Source: Prinia subflava (Eukaryota; Chordata; Aves; Passeriformes; Cisticolidae). Taken from it: a DNA stretch of 64,000 nt. Each line of letters begins with the position of its first letter. The first letter of the stretch is position 1. The stretch spans positions 7,456,501-7,520,500 of the forward strand of contig NC_086259.1 of the NCBI RefSeq assembly GCF_021018805.1, written 5' to 3'. Below, piece by piece: positions 12,701 to 22,997 of this stretch. The translations under genes and the position numbers were made by a program. The notes beneath the pieces were generated by a model. It was given only the letters and a program-made list of their open reading frames with translations. It was not told where the DNA came from and did no database searches.

Positions 12701-14160
12701 AAGGCAGCACGGGGTCTTTGGTTACTGTTTGAGTCATTGTTATTTGCACAGCTGCCTTATCCTCGACAGGGATCCAAAACCAGACAGCTTCAGCAATGAG
12801 AAAAAGCTAATGCTAAAGCTAGTCTCTTCTCAGTGAAAATTTCTTTAAAATGGTCAATTATATCCAAGTCCTGTTTCCCAGGCCCATTCTGGCCAGCAGT
12901 GTGACCCTACACCAACCTCTTCTTTGCTTTGCTGTCACTCCCTTTGGTTCCATGTCTTGCCCATGCATCTTCTGCTTCATTGCTCCAGCAATCTGCATTT
13001 CCATTAGCAGCAGTTAATATTGACAGTTTATACTCTAACCTTGTGGCCTATGGCTCTGGCTGATGATTTGGATATATGGATTTTTTTTTCAAATATATAT
13101 TGCTAAGCAAGGAAATTTTTAAATTATTCCTCTGACCTTTGCCTCTTCTCTTTGGATACTTCACCTGCTCAAAGAACAGTCATCCCTTTTTTACCACAAG
13201 TTTGATCCACTGCAGATTGATCTGGCTTAGTGCAGAGCCTCCCTGGCCAAAGCACAAGGGCTGCCAGTTTGCAACCACATGCACAGACCCACCCAGATTT
13301 TCACCTTCTGAGTGAATTTCTGTATTTTCCACAGGCAGATGGTATCACACACAATTCCTCTTCAGTATTTAACTGCTGTTATGAAAGCAGCTCATGTGCT
13401 GCACAGATTCTGTGGCTGTTCTGTAGGAAGAGGCAAATTTGCCCCTGATGAATAAATAGTATGCTTAAAAGCTATTGTTTCTTAAATAAAAACATTCACC
13501 AAAGCTAATTCTGTAAATTTCCACTGTATCACAATCAAAAACTCACGGTACAATATTTAATTAGTTAGCCGTTTGTAGCTAGGGCTGGAGGCACTCATCA
13601 TCTTTCCAAAAACATGCACATCACCATCTGTAACATCCAGTCAGGATTTTGGCTCTGAATGAGATAAAACATTTAACACATTGGCAGCTAAAAGTTAGGT
13701 TTGCTACAGAAGCATCAAATGTGAATTCTGTTGTGCTGCCCCTTTGAGAATACCCCAGCATTTGCCACTGTGGTATAGTCTCCACTCAAGCCTGGAGGGA
13801 ATCCAATGAAATCTGTGTCCAACATTTAACTGCAAGAGTATTAATCCAGCTTTATTCTATATCTGATTAGATGAAATCAGCCCTTTCTACCCATTAGGCA
13901 TCTTCCATTCGCTCCTGCAATATATGTTTTTATTTCTTTTCAATCCTTTGGAAATAATATCAGTGCAGTAGCAGTCTAGCAACTGCTAATCTCTGATAAA
14001 AACTTAGGGCTAGATTGTTCCTAAAGAAAAACAAGATAATTCTTGGAATTGCTCAGGAACTGATTAGAAAGCCCTGGAGCAACACAACCCTTGGATGTGA
14101 GGCATCACATTAAGGATGAGCAAGGAGGACTGGTAGCTGTGGTTTGATCAGATGCCTGTC
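9760..14160. other. Unique non-coding sequence
   Basis: No recognisable gene. A short (ATT/AAT) run sits at about 11041-11062. A GC-richer patch at 11090-11280 is CpG-poor and gives only chance open frames. The AT-rich portions at about 10,560-10,920 and 12,190-12,520 resemble the TAAT-rich blocks but carry no decisive signal. Confidence 0.5.
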
Positions 14161-14164
14161 CCCC

Positions 14165-15079
14165 TGTTGTAGTTTGTTTTATTCTTGTTGTTTGGATTGT
14201 TGCTTTCCCCCTTCCCCATGGGTTTGCCCGAGTTTGTGCCATGCTCCCCATGTCCATCCTCCCTGACCACTCCACGCCCCCCTAGAAGTTTCCCTGTCAA
14301 TCCTCCTCTACCCTCCCCGATTCCTTGTCAGCCACAGGAATCACAGTATCACAAGGTTGGAAGAGACCTTCAAGTCCAGCCTGTTCCCTGACCTCAACTA
14401 AACCATGGCACTGAGTGCCACATCCAATCTTTTTTTAAACACATCCAGGGATGGTGACTCCACCACCTCCCCACGCAGACAGTTTCAGTACTTTATCACT
14501 CTTTCCATGAAAAACCTTTTCCCAATGTCCAACCTATATTTTCCTTGACGCAGCCTGAGACTGTGTCCTCTCATTCTGTCAGTTGTTGCCTGGAGAAAGA
14601 GACCGGCCCCCACCTGACTACACCTTTCAGGAGGCTGTACAGAGTGATGAGGTCACTCCTGAGTCTCCTTTTCTCCAGGCTGAACACCCCCAGCTCCCTC
14701 AGCCGTTCCTCACAGGCCTTGTGTTCCAATCCCCTCTCCAGCCTCACAGCCTCCTCTGGAAGTGCTCAAGCGTCTCAAGGCCCTTCCTAAACTGAGGGGC
14801 CCAGAACTGGATACACACACTCGACTCCCCTTCTTCTTCCAGAAAGTTCGAGGAGAGCTGTCGAGTGATAGGCTGAGGGTCAGAAAACCCTCCCACAACT
14901 CCCTTATAGGATTCCCTGGTTGTCAGGCATGCACCCTGCCCACTCCCAGTTGTGTCCTTTTGGCAGAAGGATTGCTCCCCTCCCTTGTAACCTCCCCCAA
15001 TAAAAGGGCCTGTCAGCCTCTGGTCAGAGCTTGTAACCCCTGTGTCTTGGAGCTCTAATGAAGACTTGGATTGATAGCA
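14165..15079 (+). mobile_element. Probable solo LTR of an endogenous retrovirus, split by a CR1 insertion
   Basis: The left part (14165-14337) begins TGT and is T-rich, then C-rich. The right part (14825-15079) carries a CCCCCAATAAAAGGGC polyadenylation box (AATAAA at 14999-15004), a GT/CT-rich downstream stretch and a TTGGATTGATAGCA end. Between them lies a minus-strand CR1 of about 490 bp. Without the CR1 the LTR would be about 430 bp, in the normal range for bird retroviral LTRs. I see no primer-binding site, gag or pol nearby and no convincing target-site duplication, so the exact ends and the retrovirus class are uncertain. Confidence 0.5.
14338..14824 (-). mobile_element. CR1 retrotransposon fragment (minus strand)
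   Basis: Read on the plus strand this is the reverse complement of a CR1 3' region: GAATCACAGTATCACAAGG, then the GTTGGAAGAGACCTTCAAG box, a CATCCAGGGATGGTGACTCC box, a CTTTTCTCCAGGCTGAACA box, and an end at CCCAGAACTGG. About 490 bp survives, longer than the other CR1 pieces here. It has no intact reading frame. Overlapping open frames on both strands (for example a 176-codon minus-strand frame at 14744-15274) are by-products of this element. Confidence 0.88.
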
Positions 15080-15300
15080 TAGGGTTAGAATGTTTCTAAA
15101 ATCATGGGAATTGTAGACTGTAGATTCGGGGGGGATGGAAAGAAAGGTTGGGCCTGGTAGGCCCTGGGAAAGCAAACCAGGGTTGGGTAGGCCCTGGGAA
15201 CGAACTGTCTTTACTAGATCATGTGAAACTACACCTGAATTGATCATTGAATTGATCCCGGCAAAAATTTTCACTGCAGTTTTGTCCTTTTCCCTATAAG
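15080..15300. repeat. Unclassified repeat-like segment next to the LTR
   Basis: The segment has a G7 run (15128-15134) and an imperfect direct duplication containing TAGGCCCTGGGAA (at about 15146-15170 and 15181-15200). Its composition differs from the AT-rich sequence on the right. It may be a remnant of the same or another retroviral element, but I cannot assign a family. Confidence 0.3.
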
Positions 15301-18300
15301 ACTTGAAGTGTTAGACAAATGGATCTGTTCAGTGAAAGTTTTGTTTTCCTTCAAGAAACTGAGATGAAATGCACTTTAGTCTTAAAAAAGACAAAACACC
15401 CAGTAGAATGCACATGATCCTATTTAAAAACAAAGGAACAAACAAACAAAAACACTACCAAAAAACCCCAAGAGACAGCAATTTTTTTTGTGATACTCTA
15501 CTGAGAAACCTTAAAGACATCTATGAATATTCACTTTTTCATACAGTGCAAACCACCTTTATTGCAATACCCAAGTAGCAGCCTGTTATATCTAGACCAG
15601 ATATAATTTTATTAATAGAAAATTTCTCTCTCCAAATGAAAGCCTGCCATGAATATTTATCTACATTCAAATAGGAGTGCCTCTCATCTCAGAAAAGGAT
15701 TCATGAACTTTAATGGCAACTTCAGACAATTTGATAGGTTTATATTTCCCTCATGTAAACAGCTTTGCATTAGCATATGAATGTAATTATCCATGCTTTA
15801 ACTTTGCCAGACACTGACCACTTTGTTGCATTTTTAATGGCTTACCTATGAGGTTTTTTTCATTAAATATTTTTGATCTACTGTTAGCTTTGATGTCAGC
15901 TTGAGAAAGAATTTTGCCCGTTTGCATATCAGGGAGCTAAAAGTTACCTAGAAACACTTCACACCAGCCTAAATTCCAAAAAAGGCCTTACACAGCTAGA
16001 CTTGCTTCTCTGTTATAACACAGGTATCCGAGGAAAACACATTAGGCACCACAAAGGGTGCAAAGGTATATGAATCTGTACTGCATGTATCATTCTCATT
16101 TTTACTTACTGCAGTAGAGGTTTGGGAAATTTGAATTCTTATTTCACAATAAAAAAGGTACTTGAACTTTTTTTTTCTAAATCTTAAGTGAATTCAAATT
16201 ACATTTATAAATGTGGACTCACATAGAGAGGGGAGAGGTAGAGATCCTCCTGATACCTTTAAAGAACAAGGAACTTGATTTACATTTTCCTGTTCTCTTT
16301 TCTATAATAATGGCCAACATGTGCCTGATACCAGAGTGATGGAAAGGATTTTTCCCCTATAAACGAAACCTCAAATATGGTAATTATTAAGGTTTCTGAT
16401 GGATCTCTAGCACCAAAAGAGATTCTGCTTTAAAGTTTTAAAGTGTATATTGAAACTTTTCCTAGAAAGGGAAAAAGGGAAAATAGAATAAAAGGATTCT
16501 TCCTTTCCAATGTGTTTAACTTTTATTTTTACCTTGGCTGACTCATCTAGAAAAGAGTAAATAAGATTTATATATAAGAATATCATTATAATGAATTGAA
16601 GACAGGGCTACAGTGGTCATCTTTCATCTAAACTGATGTGAACGCTTGGATTATAGCAAAGTCTATATTTTTACATGCTTGATAAAACATCTTTTTTATT
16701 CAGTATTTCCATCCATTGAAACTGATTCCTATCTACTACTAATGGTGTATATTGTCATATAACACTTTGTGCTACATGTCTTCATATCTCAGTTTAAGAA
16801 GTTAATGAAAGTGACTCTCTCCCACAAGAAGAAATCCCACCTAGGAGACATAAGCAAATTGATTCCTCGGAAGGTTGAAATAATTAGATAATCCACCCTG
16901 ATACAGGCAGGAGGAAATTGCATGCATTGTTTTTACACCTACTGTGATATGTGTAGCCCTGCAGCTTTCATGGATTAACTTAATTATTTGTCATCATCTG
17001 CATATCAGTCTACTTATGCCTGAAACGAATTCCAGAGTAAAATAAAAACACAAGGAAAACTATGTCAGTGGACTGAAATTGCTCATGTGGCTGCCCCAAT
17101 CCCTGATTTACAAAGGGCAAATGGGAATTGCCATGGGAGTCAGGCTGATCATCAATTTTCTTCTTTTTATCACTGTGTCCTAGAAAGGATCAAATTGCTT
17201 TGAAGAGGTGGGTAAACATTTAGACTTTTACTCCTGTTCCACACAGCCTCCCTGTGAAGCACTCCTTCCAATTAAATGTGAGAGTTTACACCCTTTCCAG
17301 AAGTAAGTCTAAGTTGAATTGTGCTGGTTATTATTGTGGCTTTGGCTAAGAGCCAACCACAGTCCAACAGAAGTTTTTCACATTTGCCGGTTTCCCTTTC
17401 CGCTCAATATTCCTCAATTATTTTCACGGGTCTAAAGTCAATCTTCCATGATGTAGAGCACACATTTCCTTACTACGATTTTTCCTTTGGTTATCTACCC
17501 ATTCCCATACTTTGTAAATGTCTTTAAATCAGTAAAATGAAGTTAAACCTTGATAGAAATGCTGTTTCCCCAGTCAGCTCTGTGCACGTACCTGGAGAGA
17601 TCCAAGATGTGCTCAGCTCTTGGAGCTGGCACCAGGCTGTTTTAACTCCATCTCACCAAACTGTTGCACTCAATATGTATTGACAATGGGAAGAGTGAAG
17701 CAGCTAAAAGCTGAAGCCTTCTATAGTGATTTTAATTAAGAGTCTGTCACCATCTGAATTATTATTGTTACTTTAGGAATTACATTGCAGTATAAATTAT
17801 TATAATAAAGAAGCCTGGCAATTGTGATCTTAGCCAAAGTGCCTGAAAGAGGTTTCATTTGCATTGTGCCTTTTGGGCCACTGGAGAGAAAGAAATTCAG
17901 GGATTGCTTCCACTTGGAAGAGGAGCTGCCATGTTGCCAAACACTTCCATAATTAACATCTGTTTAGCTTTGGAGGCAGAAAATGCCCTGTCCCCCCTTT
18001 GAAGCCCACATCCTTCCCCAGGGCTCTCCTAGAGTTTCCCACCCAAGTATTTATTCCCCTCCTGGGGCTCAGGTCCCCACACTTGCTCTGTCACTGTGTC
18101 TCAGGCTCACCAAACTCCCCTCAGTTCGTGCTGTTCTCTCTTACAAACACACATCAGCAGCGTGAAACCCAGGGAAAGCCTCCCACCCCACGTGTGCATC
18201 CCAAGTACGGTTTGTTTGAAACATGAGGGTCCTGTCTGTGGGCTGACTGTGGCAAAGGTGGAGCTGGGTGATGTTATAAACCAGCACAATTATCAGCTGT

Positions 18301-18400
18301 TCTAAGGGGGAAAGCAGCTATTCTGAATGCACAACTGTACTTTATCAAATCACCGGGAAAATCAGACAGAAGCCAGTATGAGAGGCTCGGCCAAAGGCTT
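15300..18400. other. AT-rich unique non-coding sequence
   Basis: No gene. It contains the octamer/POU-like cluster listed at 15763 and several A- and T-rich runs. Open frames are short and featureless. Confidence 0.5.
15763..15796. promoter_or_regulatory. Clustered POU/homeodomain-like sites
   Basis: Within 34 bp there are CTTTGCATTAGCATATGAAT and, immediately after, GTAATTATCCATGC: an octamer-like TTTGCAT, a near-palindromic ATTAGCATATGAAT and a TAATTA core. This overlapping arrangement is what composite POU/homeodomain enhancer sites look like. Function is inferred only from motifs. Confidence 0.25.
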
Positions 18401-19330
18401 TAACACACCAGTGACCCTCGTGTGGTGGGATCCCTGCTGCTATGGCTGGTCCCGATGGATGGGGGCAAGGAGCTGCTCTGGAGGCTGTGTCCCTCCTGAC
18501 AGCCACGGCCCGGCCCTGCCACGGAGAGAGGAGCAGGAGGAAGCCACATTCCCACCAAGAGCCGGGGCTGCAGCTCCAGCACCTGCAGGAACTCTCTGGA
18601 TTCTGACCACAGGAGCAGCCACCACATCCCTGCGACATCCAGCGCGCCCCAAGGACTGCCTGCTGCCTTACCCTCTGCTGCTTCCAGGGAAATAGAAACA
18701 ATGAGGGCAGGAGGAGCAGGGTTTGGGGAAATAGAAGCGATGAAAGCAGGAGGAGCAGGGTTTGGGGAAATAGAAGCAATAAGGCAGGAGGAGCAGAGTT
18801 TGGGAAATGGAAGCAATGAGGGCAGGAGGAGCAGGGTTTGGGAAATGGAAGCAATGAGGGCAGGAGGAGCAGAGTTTGGGAAATAGAAACAATGAGGGCA
18901 GGAGGAGCAGGGTTTGGGGAAATAGAAGCGATGAAAGCAGGAGGAGCAGGGTTTGGGGAAATAGAAGCGATGAAAGCAGGAGGAGCAGGGTTTGGGAAAT
19001 GGAAGCAATGAGGGCAGGAGGAGCAGGGTTTGGGGAAATAGAAGAAATGACGGCAGGAGGAGCAGGGTTTGGGAAATAGAAGCAATGAGGGCAGGAGGAG
19101 CAGGGTTTGGGGAATGGAAGCAATGAGGGCAGGAGGAGAAGAGTCAGGCTGTCCCTGCAGGAGCAGCCCCGCGCTCTGCCCGGCGCAGCGCTCGGGAAGG
19201 GAAGCGATGCCCGGAGCGGGTCTGTGGTCCTCAGGCTCCCCCTGCCTGCATCCGCAGGAGTGCGGCAGCACCAGAACAGCCAGGGGATTAATTCCTGCTG
19301 GAGTCAGAACCTTCTCAGACCTATGGGTTG
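18400..19330. other. GC-rich patch with CpGs, hosting a minisatellite
   Basis: This is the most CpG-containing stretch in the window, with CpGs concentrated at about 18,440-18,660 and 19,165-19,260 on both sides of the tandem array. It could be a small CpG island or a degraded GC-rich repeat. No start codon, splice pair or recognisable coding sequence supports a promoter-gene unit. Long minus-strand frames here come from the tandem array. Confidence 0.4.
18690..19145. repeat. Minisatellite 1: 38/39-bp unit, 12 copies
   Basis: The unit runs AAATAGAAGC-GATGAAAGCA-GGAGGAGCAG-GGTTTGGG(G) and is 38 or 39 bp depending on a GGG/GGGG length change. Twelve copies were counted by the GGAGGAGCAG core (the last reads GGAGGAGAAG). 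Unit variants fall into types (GAAACAATGAGGG, GAAGCGATGAAAG, GGAAGCAATGAGGG), and the pair at copies 1-2 recurs at copies 6-7, 191 bp apart. This indicates a higher-order duplication of about five units. The plus strand is strongly purine-rich. The array produces a 354-codon minus-strand open frame (18345-19409) and long frames in the other two minus phases. The 38/39-bp alternation shifts frame repeatedly, which argues against coding. Confidence 0.95.
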
Positions 19331-22040
19331 AGATTGCTTTCCCTTCGCATCCACTAACCACATTTGCTGAATTTACAAGAGCGTGTGTCTCTTGGCTAAC
19401 GCGATGCAAATGTAGCTGGTTTCTCAGCAGACAGATGCAATGTTTTTGACAGTGTCCCCAAGGCCAAAACTACAGCAGCAACTAGCTGAGCATAATATAA
19501 AATTCACACTCTAAATGAGAGAGAAATAATCTTGGTGGTGGGTTAAGCAGAGTTGAGTCACTAACAAAAATGTGGAAGATTAAATACATTTTCAAGAGAA
19601 TTGAAGATATTTTTTTATTTTGTTTTTTAGAGCTTCATTATCTTTTTTGCTAAGCTGCACTTAATTACACAACTCTTCTAATTTTGAATATGATTTTAAA
19701 GCCCATTTTGTGATAAATCCTTAAATAGTGCACTTCAAGTTGCAGCATTTAATTCTCAATAGTCAGCAATGAAGCCTTCAGAAATACAAAGCTCTTGGGT
19801 GAAAAAATATCACTGCCTTAGGCTAGGGCCAGAGTTTCTCTCCTGCTTGCAAAAGTAAAATGATTTGCATCATTTCTTTCAGACTGCCGTAGCATACCAG
19901 GATGTGGAGAGCATTAGAGTGGACTCATTTAATGATTAAGTTTTATATATATATACACACATATAAATATAAAGCTGAAATCTTACTGTATTTTTTGCCA
20001 AGAAATAACAGTTTAAACAATTTGTTATTTTTATATGTTTACTCAGGCTTCACCTTATATCATTTATTGTCTGAAAAACAATCTGTTAACATTTAAGACA
20101 CCCAGGGTCTGCCCTGCATTACTTGGGTTTCATTCCAAAAGCTGCATTATGTGTTGGTTGGAAAGCAAATAAAACATGTTTGCACAGCTGATGTCATCTT
20201 TCTCCGGTGTGGGTCTGCACAGTTCACACACACCACCACCATCGCCATCATTCACAGCTCTCACCACAAAATAGATCTGGCAAGAAAAGCTTAAAGCTCA
20301 TTTAGGAAAAATTGGGCAAATCTTCACCTTTCACAGCTGGGTCTCATCCAGCAGATCTGATTAACTGGTTTGGCAGCCACTCTACCAGAAAGCCACAGCC
20401 CAGTGTAACACAGTGCTACTCTACAGCTTTATCTTAATTGCAGATCATGAGGTTATTTACAGGTACTCAGAGAGTGATAGATACTCTCAGTCCTCAGTTC
20501 AGAATCTCTTTAAAGGAGCATTAAAATAATGGCCATTCTCTCCCCTACAAGGGATCCAGGCTCTGCTAAGCCCCCAAGAGTGGAATTCACCCCATGTCAT
20601 GGACCTTCACCGAGACTCTCAGGTACAAAAGGGTGCCAAGTCTTGTACTTCCATCAAGCAATATTTCCAAGGCAGTACCTCAGTTTTGCAGTTGCAGAGG
20701 TATATCCCTGCTCAAGGCTATTCTTTCGAAGTCTTTCTCAAACCACATTATTTGTGTGGGCAAATTTTCTGGTTTGCTTCTGTTTTTCACACAAGGGACA
20801 GCTGTATTTGAACAGCAATTGAAATTATTTCATGTGTGCTTTGTACAGGGCAATAAGGCATCTTGAGGAATTTTTTTTTCATAGTCTCATATTTAAAATA
20901 TAATAAAAATAATCCCCAGGTATAGGATTTGCACTCAAGTTTGTGAGGCTTGGTTTACCGTTTTTATAGAATGTTTTTTAATAAATAAAACTCAAAACTA
21001 GAAATTTGTTCTTTATGCAGTCTTGTTCCTTGTTTTCTATCCAAGACCTTGAAATATAAATAGCACCACAGTAAACCAAGCACTGAAACATGCACTAACT
21101 CTTTCTGCAGGCATAAAGAAAAGTGACTCACTTGTGACAGGTATATCCATTTGATCATTACCTGAAAGTATTCAGAACATTCATCCCTGGGAGACAAAGC
21201 ATCCTGCTAGGGCTGAGGGCTGTCATATTTTATGCAACTCATGCCTTTAGTGAATCAAGATTATTACATCCACCAATATAAGCCTAAAGGGGAATGACAG
21301 TAGAGAATTAGGCTGCAAATTTTCTCATTAAAAGGAAGTTGAGAATTTTGATCTGGACCCAGAATCTTCCCCTAAGCTATGAGGCATTCACATAAAGTCC
21401 CCTAGTACAGTATTCTCTGCTACTCATCTGTTATATACTTCATTGCAGAATTTCCTGAATTCTCAAGTTCTATGAGACTTCCCCAGAAATCCTCATTTTC
21501 ACATCCCTCACTGTAAGAGCAGCATCACAAATTAACACAGGTAATAAATACCAGAATCCTTTGTACAGGGAAAGACAGACCAACAGGACAGTACAAAGTA
21601 AGGAGCAGCAGCAGTTGTGTTACTCAGTCCTGCTTCCCAAAACAGAAACTAGAAATTCCCAGTTCCCAAAACATCAGAGCTATTTGATCCCTGTGGAAGG
21701 AAAGAAAGGATTCTGACTCAGGCTTGTGTTTAGAAGCATTTCTGTCACAGGTTCAGCAGGCATTCCTGCAAGACTCATCTGCACTCATGCTGAGCAGCAG
21801 GAGGGGAATGCATGGAATGAACGTTACTGTTGGGCTGCACCTCTAATCTAATCAGATTCTTTCTCAAGATCAAGTATATAAAAAAATTTAGCCTGGCTTT
21901 ACCAATCTGCCTAATCCATGTCTGCATCTCCTGCCAAATCTCAGCGTTACAGCCACGGCAGCACCTGTAAACCCCTGTCAGAGCAGTCACAAGTTTCATA
22001 TCAGGGGCCTCTTCTCCCCCAGCACAGGGAGGGAGCTGCA
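19330..22040. other. AT-rich unique non-coding sequence
   Basis: No gene or clear transposon is seen. A short alternating AT/AC run lies at about 19944-19966. At 20,221-20,250 there is a CACCACCACCATCGCCATCA-type trinucleotide stretch. Confidence 0.5.
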
Positions 22041-22047
22041 ACCTGGC

Positions 22048-22997
22048 AGGGTTCACACAGCCATGGAAGGGCTCACACAGCCCCGGGCAGGGCTCACACA
22101 GCCTTGGAAGGGTTCACACAGCCCCGGGCAGGGCTCACACAGCCATGGAAGGGTTCACACAGCCATGGAAGGGTTCACACAGCCATGGATGGGCTCACAC
22201 AGCCTTGGAAGGGTTCACACAGCCCCCAGCAGGGCTCACACAGCCCCGGCAGGGTTCACACAGCCCCCAGCAGGGCTCACACAGCCCCGGCAGGGCTCAC
22301 ACAGCCATGGATGGGCTCACACAGCCTTGGAAGGGTTCACACAGCCCCCAGCAGGGCTCACACAGCCCCGGCAGGGCTCACACAGCCCCGGGCAGGGCTC
22401 ACGCAGCCATGGAAGGGCTCACACAGCCCCAGGCAGGGCTCACATAGCCTTGGAAGGGTTCACACAGCCCCGGGCAGGGCTCACACAGCCTTGGAAGGGC
22501 TCACACAGCCCCGGGCAGGGCTCACACAGCCTTGGAAGGGCTCACACAGCCCGAACAGGGCTCACACGGCCCCGGCAGGGCTCACACAGCCCCGGGCAGG
22601 GCTCACACAGCCATGGAAGGGCTCACACAGCCATGGAAGGGCTCACACAGCCATGGAAGGGCTCACACAGCCATGGAAAGGCTCACACAGCCCCCAGCAG
22701 GGCTCACACGGCCCCCAGCAGGGCTCACACGGCCCCGGCAGGGCTCACACGGCCCCGGGCAGGGCTCACACAGCCCCGGGCAGGGCTCACACAGCCTTGG
22801 AAGGGCTCACACAGCCCGAACAGGGCTCACACGGCCCCGGCAGGGCTCACACAGCCCCGGGCAGGGCTCACACAGCCATGGAAGGGCTCACACAGCCTTG
22901 GAAGGGCTCACACAGCCATGGAAGGGCTCACACAGCCATGGAAGGGCTCACACAGCCTTGGAAGGGCTCACACAGCCATGGAAGGGCTCACACAGCC
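22048..22997. repeat. Minisatellite 2: 20/21-bp unit, 47 copies
   Basis: The core CTCACACAGCC is followed by a variable cassette (ATGGAAGGG, TTGGAAGGG, CCGGGCAGGG, CCGGCAGGG, CCCAGCAGGG, CGAACAGGG or ATGGATGGG). I counted 47 cores at an average spacing of about 20.3 bp. Cassette order is duplicated in blocks: the order at 22523-22624 recurs 265 bp later (22788-22889), and the order at 22196-22379 partly repeats with a 122-bp offset. All three plus-strand frames are open, giving frames of 415, 326 and 182 codons. Three 20-bp units make 60 nt, so every frame encodes the same permuted 20-residue motif AHTAMEGLTQPWKGSHSHGR. This comes from a stop-free unit whose length is not a multiple of three, and it is not evidence of a protein. 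I see no start context, signal peptide or homology to support translation. Confidence 0.95.

Noticed and set aside
14744..15274. 176-codon minus-strand frame
   Set aside because: It crosses CR1 and LTR sequence and is a by-product of transposable elements.
18345..19409. 354-codon minus-strand open frame with PNPAPPAFIASIS-like repeats
   Set aside because: It is produced by minisatellite 1. Unit length alternates between 38 and 39 bp so the frame shifts repeatedly, and the other two minus frames are equally open.
22048..22997. CRISPR-like appearance (constant core with variable cassettes)
   Set aside because: The unit is only 20-21 bp, the 'spacers' are a few recurrent 6-10 bp cassettes, and the genome is a bird's. 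It is a minisatellite.
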